Below, piece after piece: positions 56,001 to 64,000 of a stretch of 64,000 nucleotides of DNA (positions are counted from its first letter, which is position 1; every line of letters starts with the position of its first letter). Both the position numbers and the translations under genes were made by a program. Origin of the DNA: Opitutaceae bacterium TAV5 (GTDB lineage: Bacteria; Verrucomicrobiota; Verrucomicrobiia; Opitutales; Opitutaceae). The notes under the pieces were generated by a model, which worked only from the letters and a program-made list of their open reading frames with translations, searched no databases and had not been told where the DNA came from. The DNA lies in contig CP007053.1 of assembly GCA_000242935.3 (NCBI GenBank), positions 2,279,001 through 2,343,000 of the forward strand, in the 5' to 3' direction.

Positions 56001-58205
56001 ATGGCTTCCGCTCCCGTCCGCCACGCTCCCTTGTCTCCGGCGTCCTCCACTGCCGATACCGCGCTCCGGCTTCCCTCCGTGTTCTCCGATCACATGGTGC
56101 TGCAAAAATCCGACCGCGTGCCCGTGTGGGGCCGCGCCCCGGCCGGGCAGCGCGTGGAGGTGACCCTGACGACCTCGTCCGCCCCCGCCCCGGGCTCCGC
56201 GCCTGTCGCCGCCGTATCGGTGACGGTCGCCGCTTCCGCCGTCACCGATAACCAGGGACGCTGGCAGGCGAAGCTCGATCTCGCCGCCGCCGGCATCGGC
56301 CCGGGGCCGTACGAACTCGTCGTCGCCTGCGATGATGGCAACCGGCGCGTGGTTCGCGTCATTCGCGATGTGCTCGTCGGCGAGGTCTGGCTCGCTTCCG
56401 GCCAGTCCAACATGGAGTGGGCGCTGCGCAACACGATCGGCGCCCGCGAGGAGCTTGCCGCCCTCGCGGACAACCCGCCCTTGCGCCAGTTTCGCGTGGA
56501 CAAATCCGCCGCCGGCGCTCCGCGCGACGACTGCGGCGGCGCATGGTTCCCCGCCACGCCGGAGACCGCCGGCAACTTCAGCGCCGTCGCGTATTATTTC
56601 AGCAAGGCCCTGCACAAGGAGCTGCGCGCGCCCGTCGGCATCCTGTTTTCCGCCTGGGGCGGCTCTTCGGCCGAAGCGTGGATGAGCGCGGAGGCGCTCG
56701 CGAGCGACCCTGCGCTGCACGCGACCGCCGCCCCGATGATCGCCTCGATCCGGGGTTACGAAACCGAACGCCGCCGCCATGCCGAAGCCTTCTCCGCGTG
56801 GCTCGCCCGCACCGGCCGCGCCGACCTCGCCACTCCCGGCGAAACCGATCCTCACGCCGCGCCCGATGCCGACACGAGCGGGTGGAAACGTGTGCAACTC
56901 CCCGGTCCGGTCACCGCGCCCGGCCTGCCCGCGCAAGGCGTTTTCTGGCTCCGTCGCGAAGTCACGCTCCCCGACCCTCCCTCGCGCATCGAGTCGCTGC
57001 GCGTCGAACTTGGCGAAATCACCGGCTACGAGACGGTTTACTGGAACGGCCACCGCATCGGCCACGTCACTCCCGACCGCCATCCCGGCGCCGGCTTCAC
57101 CCGCAGTTTCTACCATTACGTGCCGCCGACCTTGCTGCGCCCCGGCAAAAACACCCTCGTCCTGCGCATCTTCGCCCCGGCAGATCCACCGGCCATCAAC
57201 GTAGTGCCGGAAAACTTCACCGCCGCCGCCGAATCGCTGGCCGGCGAGTGGTTGCTCGTCGCCGGATGCGCGCTGCCCGCGCTCGACGGCTATGCGGCGG
57301 CCTCGGTGCCGCGTCCGCCGCAGTGTCCGCCCGCGCTTTCCGTCGCCGCCTCCTGCCTCTACAACGCCATGATTCACCCGCTCCTCCCCTACGCCCTCCG
57401 CGGCGTCATCTGGTACCAGGGAGAAACCAACGCCGGCCGCGCCTGGCAACACCGCACCACCTTTCCGCTGCTCATCCGCGACTGGCGTGCCCGCACGGGA
57501 CGCGCCGACCTGCCATTCTATTTCTGCCAGCTTCCCAATTTCATGCCGAAGCTCGCCGAGCCGGGCGAAAGCGACTGGGCCGAGATGCGCGAATCGCAGT
57601 CCGCCGTGCTCGCGGCGCTGCCCCGCACCGGCCAGGCCGTCCTCATCGACCTCGGCGAGGAAGGCGACGTGCATCCACGCGACAAGCGCGAAGCTGGCGC
57701 CCGCCTCGCCCGCCTGGCTCTCGCCCGCGACTACGGCAAACCGGTTCCCGACTCCGGCCCGGTCTTCAACCGCATGGAGATCGGGGAAACCGGGGACCAC
57801 GCGGACGCAGCCGCCGCGCCGGCACGCATTCGCCTGTACTTCAAGAAACAATACGGCGGCCTCACGGCGCTCCCGTTGCCGGAGCACTACCGGCCGGTGA
57901 GCACCTCGCCCGTCACAGTGCCGCTCGTCCGCAACCGCCCCGGCAGCCAGCTCGAGGGTTTCGCGATCTGCGGCGAAGACCGCAAGTGGAGATGGGCGGA
58001 TGCGCGCATTGAAAAAAGGACTGCGCCGGAAGGCGACGACGGCGACACGGTCATCGTCTGGCGCGACGACATGCCGCGTCCGACGGCCGTCCGGTATGCG
58101 TGGGCGCACAATCCGACGTGCAATCTCGGCAACGCCGCCGGCCTCCCCGCCTCGCCCTTCCGCACCGATGATTTCCCGCTCACGACCGAAGGGCAGCGGT
58201 ATTGA
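56001..58205 (+). CDS. Sialate O-acetylesterase-like carbohydrate esterase
   Basis: A 734-residue SGNH-type esterase. The nucleophile Ser136 lies in VWLASGQSNMEW, the oxyanion Gly/Asn region in LFSAWGGSSAEAW, GVIWYQGETNAGRAW marks the family, and the Asp-His pair is in EEGDVHPRDKREAG. A jelly-roll-like insert (about 280-400; FWLRREVTLPDPP, YWNGHRIGHVTPDRH) splits the two halves, as in 9-O-acetylesterases. No clear signal peptide is present at the 56001 ATG. It follows the LacI gene by 79 bases and probably deacetylates the locus IV glycan. Confidence 0.88.
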   Translation: MASAPVRHAPLSPASSTADTALRLPSVFSDHMVLQKSDRVPVWGRAPAGQRVEVTLTTSSAPAPGSAPVAAVSVTVAASAVTDNQGRWQAKLDLAAAGIGPGPYELVVACDDGNRRVVRVIRDVLVGEVWLASGQSNMEWALRNTIGAREELAALADNPPLRQFRVDKSAAGAPRDDCGGAWFPATPETAGNFSAVAYYFSKALHKELRAPVGILFSAWGGSSAEAWMSAEALASDPALHATAAPMIASIRGYETERRRHAEAFSAWLARTGRADLATPGETDPHAAPDADTSGWKRVQLPGPVTAPGLPAQGVFWLRREVTLPDPPSRIESLRVELGEITGYETVYWNGHRIGHVTPDRHPGAGFTRSFYHYVPPTLLRPGKNTLVLRIFAPADPPAINVVPENFTAAAESLAGEWLLVAGCALPALDGYAAASVPRPPQCPPALSVAASCLYNAMIHPLLPYALRGVIWYQGETNAGRAWQHRTTFPLLIRDWRARTGRADLPFYFCQLPNFMPKLAEPGESDWAEMRESQSAVLAALPRTGQAVLIDLGEEGDVHPRDKREAGARLARLALARDYGKPVPDSGPVFNRMEIGETGDHADAAAAPARIRLYFKKQYGGLTALPLPEHYRPVSTSPVTVPLVRNRPGSQLEGFAICGEDRKWRWADARIEKRTAPEGDDGDTVIVWRDDMPRPTAVRYAWAHNPTCNLGNAAGLPASPFRTDDFPLTTEGQRY

Positions 58206-58252
58206 TGGAACGGCGGCAGGCCGGGCGGCCGCTTCGTCCGGTACGGAGGAGG

Positions 58253-60634
58253 CTATTTCCCGCGCTCCGTCTTCTTCGCCCGCACGAGCAGCAGCGCGCG
58301 GTCGTCGTCGCGGGGGGCGAGCGTGCAGAACTGGCGCAGGTGGCGGTCGATGCGCTTGAGGATTTCGTCGAGCGGCAGCTCCGCGCAGCGGGCGAGAACG
58401 CCGGCAAGGCGCTCGCGGCCGAATTCCTCGCCGGAGACGTTGCAGGCCTCGTTCACGCCATCGGTGTAGAGCGCGACCAGATCGCCCGGTCCCAGGTGCA
58501 CCGACGCCTCGCCCAGCGTCGCGTCAAAAATATCCGCCGGCGCCATGCCGAGCGCGAGGCCGCCTTCCGACAACAGTTCGGGATCCGCATTCTCCTCGCC
58601 CGCATCCGCGCGCAGCAGGAGCGCCGGCTCGTGGCCGGCCCGCGAATAACGCAGCTCCAGCGTATCCAGATCAACGATACCGTAGAAGAGCGTGATGAAC
58701 ATGCGCGGCGGCATGTCGGGCTGGAGCGCGCGGTTGACGCGGCGCAGGACCGCTCCCGGCGACACTTCCCCCTGCGCGCACTGGCGCAGGCTGGCGCGGC
58801 AGGCCGCCATCATGAGCGCGGCCGGCGCGCCCTTGCCGGAAACGTCCGCGATGACGATGCCGCAGTGGCGGTCGTCCACCGCGATCACGTCGTAATAATC
58901 GCCGCCGAGGTGGCGCGAGGGTTGCGAGAGGGCGTTGACCTCGATGCGGGCGAAGGCGGGGAACACGCTGGGCAGCAGGTGCTGCTGCACGTCGCGGGCG
59001 AGCGTGAGCTCGCGTTCGCGGGCGGCGCGCTCGCGGTCCTCGGCGTCCTTGCGCGCGGTGATGTCGGTGATGACACCTTCGTGGTGGGTGACGTTGCCTT
59101 GTGCATCCACGCGGACGATGGTGTGGTCGTCCACCCAGCGGATCGAGCCGTCGCGACACTGGACGCGGTACTCCTGAGTGTATTCGCGGTGGCCGGACGC
59201 GGCGTGGGCTTCCAGCTCGGCGATGACGCGCTCGCGATCATCGTCATGGGTGATGTCGCGGAAGGTCAGCTTGCGGACGGTAAAATCCTCCGGCTCGTAG
59301 CCGAACTGGCGCACGCTCTGCGAAACGAATTCCACCGGCCAGCCCGGGTCGGCCCTCCACAGGACGACGACGGAAGGCGAGCGGTCGATGATCCGCGCCA
59401 TTTCCTCGAGGCGACCGAGCGCGGCGCGCAACTCCTCCTGGGCCTTGCGGCGGATGCTGACGTCGCGCGCGACGCCGAAATAGGCGCGGCGGCCGTCGCG
59501 GTCCGAATAGGCGGAGCCGGTGCTGGCATGCCAGCGCCAGGTGCCATCCTTGTGAATGGCGCGGTACTCGATGGAGCCGTGGCTGGAGCCGTCGCGGATC
59601 GTCTCCCTGAAAAACGCCATGCAGCGCGCGCGGTCATCGGGATGGATGACCTCGGTGAAGCGATGGCCCAGAGCCTCCTCGACCTTGTAGCCGAGTTTGG
59701 ACGTGAGGGCCTGGGAGACGAACTTGACGCGCCCTTCGGGCGTGAGCGCGTAAAGGATCTCGCTGGCTGTCTGCAGATAGGTGCGCCAGCGGGCTTCGGT
59801 ACTGCGAAGTTCCTGTTCGGCGAGGCGCCGGGCCGTGATGTCCTCGAGCATGGCGAAATGGTGGGTGACGCGGCCCTCGGCGGAGCGCAGCACCACCACC
59901 GTGAGAATCGTCCATACGGTGCGCCCGTCAGGATGGAAATACCGTTTTTCGAATGAAAACCGGTCGCGCTTGCCGGCATAGATCTCGTCGGTGAGCTCCA
60001 TCTGCCGGGCCCAGTCGTCGGGGTGGCTGATGCGACGGACGTTGTCGAGATCGAGGGCCTCGCTCTCGCTCAGGCCGATGATTTCGCAGAAACGCCGGTT
60101 GACGTGGTTGAGGCCGGGCGTGCCGTCGGGGTTGAACGAGCGCCAGCTCATGCCCATCGGCGAGTTGCTGAACAGGAGGTGCAGCTCCTGGGTCCTGGCG
60201 GCGAGTTCCTGCTCGGCGCCGACCAGCCGGGTCACATCCGTGCGGAGCGCAAGATAGCCGGCGGGCCGCCCACCCTCGCCCTCGCCCGGCAGGGGCAGGA
60301 TGGTGGACTGCACCCAGTAGAGATGGCCATCCTTCGCGCGGTTGCAGATCGTGCCGCGCCAGATGTCGCCTGCGGTGATGGTCTTCCAGAGCCCGGCGTA
60401 AAACTCGGGCGGGTGCTCTCCCGATTTGACGATGCGGTGGGTCTGCCCGACGAGCTCGGCGCGCGAGTACCCGGAAATCTGGCAAAAGTGATCATTGGCA
60501 TAATGGATGACGCCATCGGCATCGGTCACCGCCATGATGGCGTGCTCGTTGATCGCCTCCCGCAGCCATTGCCACCAGCCTCCCTTGACCCCGGGAAGTG
60601 GCGGTGAATTCGGCGAAAGTGAATGAAATGACAT
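58253..60634 (-). CDS. PAS-domain signalling phosphatase, SpoIIE/RsbU-like
   Basis: A 793-residue soluble protein. Four PAS/PAC units occupy about residues 28-140, 150-270, 280-400 and 410-535 (examples: HYANDHFCQISGYSRAELVG, FSFEKRYFHPDGRTVWTILT, YRAIHKDGTWRWHASTGSAY, YRVQCRDGSIRWVDDHTIVR). The C-terminal PP2C-type SpoIIE domain shows LGGDYYDVIAVDD, IVIADVSGKGAPAALM and LVALYTDGVNEA with its metal-binding Asp residues. Such proteins dephosphorylate anti-sigma antagonists in partner-switching pathways. No membrane segment is seen, and no partner gene is in the window. It converges with the esterase gene. Confidence 0.92.
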   Translation of the reverse strand: MSFHSLSPNSPPLPGVKGGWWQWLREAINEHAIMAVTDADGVIHYANDHFCQISGYSRAELVGQTHRIVKSGEHPPEFYAGLWKTITAGDIWRGTICNRAKDGHLYWVQSTILPLPGEGEGGRPAGYLALRTDVTRLVGAEQELAARTQELHLLFSNSPMGMSWRSFNPDGTPGLNHVNRRFCEIIGLSESEALDLDNVRRISHPDDWARQMELTDEIYAGKRDRFSFEKRYFHPDGRTVWTILTVVVLRSAEGRVTHHFAMLEDITARRLAEQELRSTEARWRTYLQTASEILYALTPEGRVKFVSQALTSKLGYKVEEALGHRFTEVIHPDDRARCMAFFRETIRDGSSHGSIEYRAIHKDGTWRWHASTGSAYSDRDGRRAYFGVARDVSIRRKAQEELRAALGRLEEMARIIDRSPSVVVLWRADPGWPVEFVSQSVRQFGYEPEDFTVRKLTFRDITHDDDRERVIAELEAHAASGHREYTQEYRVQCRDGSIRWVDDHTIVRVDAQGNVTHHEGVITDITARKDAEDRERAARERELTLARDVQQHLLPSVFPAFARIEVNALSQPSRHLGGDYYDVIAVDDRHCGIVIADVSGKGAPAALMMAACRASLRQCAQGEVSPGAVLRRVNRALQPDMPPRMFITLFYGIVDLDTLELRYSRAGHEPALLLRADAGEENADPELLSEGGLALGMAPADIFDATLGEASVHLGPGDLVALYTDGVNEACNVSGEEFGRERLAGVLARCAELPLDEILKRIDRHLRQFCTLAPRDDDRALLLVRAKKTERGK

Positions 60635-60805
60635 GACAGACAGAATGAGGGGACGCAGGCAAAGAGAACCTGAAACGCCGCGGGCTGAAAGCTGAAAACA
60701 GCGCGAGGGAAAACCGCGCCGGCATCAGGGCTTCACCTGACTGCACAGGCCGGCGCCGGTCTGGTACCCTTTCCGTCTTTTGACGCCATCCGCAATCCGC
60801 CACAC

Positions 60806-62131
60806 ATGAACGCCATCGAAACCCTCCCCCGACATCCCCGCAGCAGCCTGCTCCGCACCGTCGGTCCCGCCGCCGGCATTGCCCTGATCTGCGCGCTCGC
60901 CGTGCTGTTCTGGTCTCGCGACGAGGTTTCGGGCAACCATCCCGAACTGGCCGTCGCGCCTCTCACGCCGGAGCCGGCTGAAAACGCATTTGTCCAGATG
61001 CTCAATGCCTCCCGCATGATCCCGGCGGATCTCGTGGATTCGAACCCGAAAAAAATCGAACTCATGGCGCTCGACCTCGTCCGCGACGAGGAGCTGGAGG
61101 CTCGCCTTTCCGCCGCCGGTCGCCCTGCGGCATTGCTGCTGAAGCTCGCGCTGGAGCGCCCCGCCAGCCAGGCGCCGCAGACCATCACGCCCGACACGCT
61201 CGGCGACATCCAGTCGCTGCGTCGTCTCGAAAAAGCGCTCCAGGTGCAGGCGCTCGCCCTCGCCCGCAGCGGCCGCGCCGACCGGGGGCTCGATCTCGCG
61301 CTGCTGCTCGCCGAAGCCGGACGCCGGCTGGAGGAAAGTCGCGGCAACACCGTGTTCTGGTCCACCGGCAACGCCTTCCTCGATGCGGGCACGCGCATCG
61401 TCGATCTCATCGCCTCCCGCCATGCGCCGTCGGACGAGGCGCTCCGCCGCGCGCTCGCCGCCCTCCCCTCGCTGCGCACCGATCCCGCCACGCTCGCCCT
61501 CGCCATGCGCTGCGAATACGCCGCCTTCGCCAGGCACGTCGAAGCCGCCGGCCAAAACCGCGCCGCCCCGGCCAGGGCTTCGCTCTGGCAAAGCATCTCC
61601 GCCGGGGTCAGCAACCTCCCGCTCTTTTTCAAACCCCGGCAGACAGAAAACCTCTTCGTCGCCTACCTCGACCATTCGCTCCGGCTCATCGACGCCCCCG
61701 TTTCCTCGCGCACCGGCGCGCCGATTCATCCGCACCACGATCCCCGGCTCGGACAACGCCATCGCCTCAATCCGGAAAATACCGTGGGCATCGGATTGCT
61801 CGCGGTCGTGACGCCGCCCTGGCCTTCGCTGCTGACCAACCGCCTCTGCGAACAAAGCCAGCTCTCGCTCACGGAGGCGGTGGTGGCCCTCCGCCTCTAC
61901 CACAACCGGCACGGCGCGCTGCCGGCCACGCTCGATGCGCTCGTGCCCGAGTGGCTGCCGGCCGTGCCGCGCGATTATGTTGACGGCGAGCCGCTGCGTT
62001 ATTCGCGCGAATTTTTCAGCGTGTGGTCATCGGGACGCGAGGGGCTCGAGGTGCGCAGCGCTACCGATGACGTCGCGCCCTACGAAATTTTTGCGCGTCT
62101 GGAATTCGCGAAGGCACCCGCCGCGGAATGA
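60806..62131 (+). CDS. Hypothetical membrane-anchored protein
   Basis: A 441-residue protein with one N-terminal membrane segment (GPAAGIALICALAVLFW, residues 20-36) and a long, mainly helical outer domain. A C-terminal segment, SQLSLTEAVVALRLYHNRHG then ALPATLDALVPEWL and PRDYVDGEPLRYS, resembles the ALRLYHLDHGRYPATLDEL pattern seen in general-secretion pseudopilin-like and hypothetical proteins of Planctomycetes and Verrucomicrobia. No enzymatic motif is recognised. It is divergent from the PAS/SpoIIE gene and precedes an AEC transporter gene. Confidence 0.7.
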   Translation: MNAIETLPRHPRSSLLRTVGPAAGIALICALAVLFWSRDEVSGNHPELAVAPLTPEPAENAFVQMLNASRMIPADLVDSNPKKIELMALDLVRDEELEARLSAAGRPAALLLKLALERPASQAPQTITPDTLGDIQSLRRLEKALQVQALALARSGRADRGLDLALLLAEAGRRLEESRGNTVFWSTGNAFLDAGTRIVDLIASRHAPSDEALRRALAALPSLRTDPATLALAMRCEYAAFARHVEAAGQNRAAPARASLWQSISAGVSNLPLFFKPRQTENLFVAYLDHSLRLIDAPVSSRTGAPIHPHHDPRLGQRHRLNPENTVGIGLLAVVTPPWPSLLTNRLCEQSQLSLTEAVVALRLYHNRHGALPATLDALVPEWLPAVPRDYVDGEPLRYSREFFSVWSSGREGLEVRSATDDVAPYEIFARLEFAKAPAAE

Positions 62132-62133
62132 GG

Positions 62134-62250
62134 GAGCGGCGGCATTCCTGCCGCTGCCGTGACTCGGCCGGACTCCCGTGAGCACCCGCGGAATGTCTTC
62201 CGGGACCGGAGCTCCGTCCGGCAAAAGCAGCGGCAGGAATGCCGCCGCTC
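62134..62250. repeat. Inverted pair of identical TTCC-loop palindromes
   Basis: A 24-base unit at 62134-62157 (inner arms GCGGCA/TGCCGC around TTCC) recurs as its exact reverse complement at 62227-62250, 69 bases away, in the gap before the AEC gene. The pair could form one long cruciform or two separate hairpins. Confidence 0.75.
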
Positions 62251-62339
62251 CGGGCACGTCTCTTTCCGCTTTGCGCCGGCAGGGTTCCGGATTCAGGCTC
62301 GGCGTCTTTTGATTCCGGCCCTGTTCCGGTCCACACACC

Positions 62340-63290
62340 ATGAGCACCTACTGGCACCTGCTGCAACTGATCCTGCCCGTCTTCGCGGTGATCGCGATCG
62401 GGGCGGGGCTGCGCCGGGCGGGATGGCTCGGCGCGGAGGCGGACAACAGCCTGCTCAAAATCGTGGTCGGCTACTTCTACCCGTGCCTGATCTTCGACAG
62501 CGTCATGGGCAACGCCGCGCTGCGCGATCCGGCCAACCTCGTGCTCGCCCCGCTGACCGGATTCGTCGCCACGGCCGGGGGCATCGTCATCGCGTTTTAC
62601 GCCGGCAAGGCCATGGGCCTGACCATCGGCGGCGGGCTGCGCACGTTCGCCTTCGCGGCGGGGATCTACAACTACGGCTACATCCCGGTGCCGCTGATGG
62701 AATCGCTGTTCGGCAAGGAAAGCCTCGGGCTGCTGCTGGTGCACAACGCGGGCTGCGAGGCCGCGCTGTGGACGGTGGGCATCCTCATGCTGTCGGGGCT
62801 CTCGCCGCGCGAAGGCTGGCGGAAACTGATCAACCCGCCGGTGTGCGCGCTGGTCGCGGCGTTGCTGATCAACACCCTCCACCTCTCGCATCTCGTGCCG
62901 GGCGTGGTCCGGGAAACCATCCGCATGAGCGCCGCGTGCGCGATCCCGCTCGGCCTGGTCCTGATCGGGGCGACGCTGGTCGAGTTCCTGCAAAAGCCGC
63001 GCGAGCTGTTCGACGTGAAGACGGGGCTCGGCTCGATCCTGTTGCGACTGGGAGCGCTGCCGCTGCTGATGCTCGTCTGCGCGAGGTGGCTGCCGTGCTC
63101 GATCGATCTGAAACGCGTGCTCGTGGTGCAGGCGGCCATGCCGGCGGCGATCCTGCCGATCGTCATTGCCCGGCATTACGGCGGGCGCCCGCTGGTGGCC
63201 GTGCAGGTGGTGTTCGCCACGAGCGCGGTCGGCATTTTCCTGATCCCGCTGTGGATGGGCTTCGGGCTGAAGTGGGTGATCGGGGAATGA
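62340..63290 (+). CDS. AEC-family (auxin efflux carrier-like) transporter
   Basis: A 316-residue inner-membrane protein from the ATG at 62340. About ten hydrophobic segments are seen, starting LLQLILPVFAVIAIGAGLRR. The segments LIFDSVMGNAAL, GIYNYGYIPVPLMESLFG (a characteristic Asn-rich crossover) and QAAMPAAILPIVIARHYGG are typical of the AEC/Mem_trans family. Substrates of bacterial AEC proteins include organic anions such as malonate and malate; the substrate here is unknown. A hairpin-rich gap separates it from the convergent fabH gene. Confidence 0.87.
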   Translation: MSTYWHLLQLILPVFAVIAIGAGLRRAGWLGAEADNSLLKIVVGYFYPCLIFDSVMGNAALRDPANLVLAPLTGFVATAGGIVIAFYAGKAMGLTIGGGLRTFAFAAGIYNYGYIPVPLMESLFGKESLGLLLVHNAGCEAALWTVGILMLSGLSPREGWRKLINPPVCALVAALLINTLHLSHLVPGVVRETIRMSAACAIPLGLVLIGATLVEFLQKPRELFDVKTGLGSILLRLGALPLLMLVCARWLPCSIDLKRVLVVQAAMPAAILPIVIARHYGGRPLVAVQVVFATSAVGIFLIPLWMGFGLKWVIGE

Positions 63291-63297
63291 GGAACCT

Positions 63298-63346
63298 CGG
63301 GGCAAGCCCCGAAGTATTGGAGCGGCGGCGAGGACGCCGCCGCTCC
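63298..63346. repeat. Two hairpins between convergent genes
   Basis: 63298-63311 has arms CGGGGC/GCCCCG around AA. 63319-63346 has 12-base perfect arms (GGAGCGGCGGCG and complement) around AGGA. They lie just after the AEC stop and before the fabH stop and may also end transcription from both sides, though no T-run is present. Confidence 0.65.
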
Positions 63347-63416
63347 GACAAGCCGGCGCAGATGCTCCGGCCCCTCCGGCCCCTCCGGCGATTCCGGTTT
63401 TCCGGGTCTCTGCCGG

Positions 63417-64000
63417 TCACCACACCATCAAGCCGCCCGCGTAGGTGAGGCCGGCGCCGACGGAGCAGAAGATGATCCGGTCGCCGGACTTGAAAATGCC
63501 TTCTTCCGCCGCCCAGCCGAGCGCCATCGACACGCTCGCGCCGGAGGTGTTGCCGTACTTGCCGATCGTCACGACAAAACGCTCGAAGGGGATGCCCACG
63601 CGTTTGCCGACGGCTTTCAGAATGCGCTCGTTGGCCTGGTGCGGCACGATCCATTCGATGTCGGCCGGCGTGAGCCGGTGGCGCGCCAGCGTCTGCTCGA
63701 TCTGGTCGGCAAAGGCGACCACCGCGTTCTTGAACACGGCGGCGCCATCCATCTGGAGGTAAAAATCGTTGCGGTCGCTGCCGGTGGCGTTGGGGACCGG
63801 CCGCGTGGCGCCGCCGCCGGGCCGCTGGATCGCCTCGAAGAGGTTGGCGTTGCCCGAAAGCGCCATGCGGTGCAGGCGATGGCCGCCGCCCGCCGCCGTG
63901 AGGATGGCCGCGCCGGCGCCGTCGCCAAAAAGGAAGGCGGTCTCGTGGTCGTTGGGATTGGTGATGCGCGAGAGCAGCTCGGCAGTGACGACGATGAGGT
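63417..64000 (-). CDS. fabH: 3-oxoacyl-ACP synthase III, FabH-like (5' end outside window)
   Basis: This is the C-terminal part of a thiolase-fold ketoacyl synthase. The frame is open to the window edge, so the N-terminal half with the catalytic Cys is missing. FLFGDGAGAAIL, the catalytic His in EWIVPHQANERI and the Asn in IGKYGNTSGASVSMALG are FabH hallmarks. FabH condenses acetyl-CoA with malonyl-ACP to begin fatty acid synthesis. The end SVGAGLTYAGGLMVW matches the usual C-terminus (F-G-A-G-F-T-W-G). Confidence 0.92.
   Translation of the reverse strand, partial: LIVVTAELLSRITNPNDHETAFLFGDGAGAAILTAAGGGHRLHRMALSGNANLFEAIQRPGGGATRPVPNATGSDRNDFYLQMDGAAVFKNAVVAFADQIEQTLARHRLTPADIEWIVPHQANERILKAVGKRVGIPFERFVVTIGKYGNTSGASVSMALGWAAEEGIFKSGDRIIFCSVGAGLTYAGGLMVW

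Overview
The window comes from a high-GC bacterium that looks like a member of Verrucomicrobiota, most likely the Opitutaceae. The grounds are four proteins with C-terminal PEP-CTERM sorting tails, four pseudopilin-like proteins of the H-X9-DG type, many secreted glycan-active enzymes under LacI-type control, and few recognisable Shine-Dalgarno sites. The genus cannot be read from the window. No rRNA, tRNA, CRISPR array or intact insertion sequence was seen.

Region 1 (1-9762, + strand) is a sugar-alcohol operon: two ABC permeases, two paralogous periplasmic binding proteins, a zinc alcohol dehydrogenase, an SDR dehydrogenase, an RpiB-type isomerase, DhaK/DhaL kinase subunits and a SorC-family regulator. 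The set fits erythritol/threitol use: tetritol to D-erythrulose (the dehydrogenases), to D-erythrulose-4-phosphate (DhaKL-like kinase), to D-erythrose-4-phosphate (RpiB-like isomerase). A LamB/ScrY-like porin follows (9969-11573).

Region 2 (11.7-17.8 kb) is mixed: AraC and IclR regulators, a TfoX-like protein, a nucleotidyltransferase with a small partner, a RarD-type permease and an FAD oxidoreductase.

Region 3 (17.8-54.7 kb) holds four consecutive polysaccharide loci. Locus I (17.8-27.0 kb): two paralogous secreted proteins, a pseudopilin, a beta-helix lyase-like protein and a clan GH-A-like enzyme coupled to a helical-barrel-like protein. Locus II (30.9-38.3 kb): pseudopilin, large glycosidase, secreted protein, small barrel paralogue, PEP-CTERM protein, divergent LacI regulator. 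Locus III (38.8-49.2 kb): two glycosidases, pseudopilin, PEP-CTERM protein, GH38 alpha-mannosidase, divergent GntR-LacI regulator. Locus IV (49.3-58.2 kb): CBM9-like protein, PEP-CTERM protein, pseudopilin, GH74/BNR-repeat protein, secreted protein, divergent LacI regulator and a sialate O-acetylesterase-like enzyme. Each locus has exactly one pseudopilin and one PEP-CTERM protein, and two of the pseudopilin genes overlap a glycosidase gene by 4 bases. This is the strongest candidate here for an undescribed system.

Between loci I and II (27.1-30.9 kb) lies a rearranged patch: a DUF1016 nuclease gene and a DUF1016 fragment, two copies of a DUF6429-like gene, a rarD remnant with an internal deletion, a Phd/PIN toxin-antitoxin pair, and two of three copies of a dispersed element.

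Region 4 (58.2-64.0 kb) has a PAS/SpoIIE phosphatase, an unknown membrane-anchored protein, an AEC transporter and a truncated fabH. Short palindromes, most with a TCC or GGA loop and with stems that mostly differ, are scattered between genes and also lie in frame inside two coding sequences.
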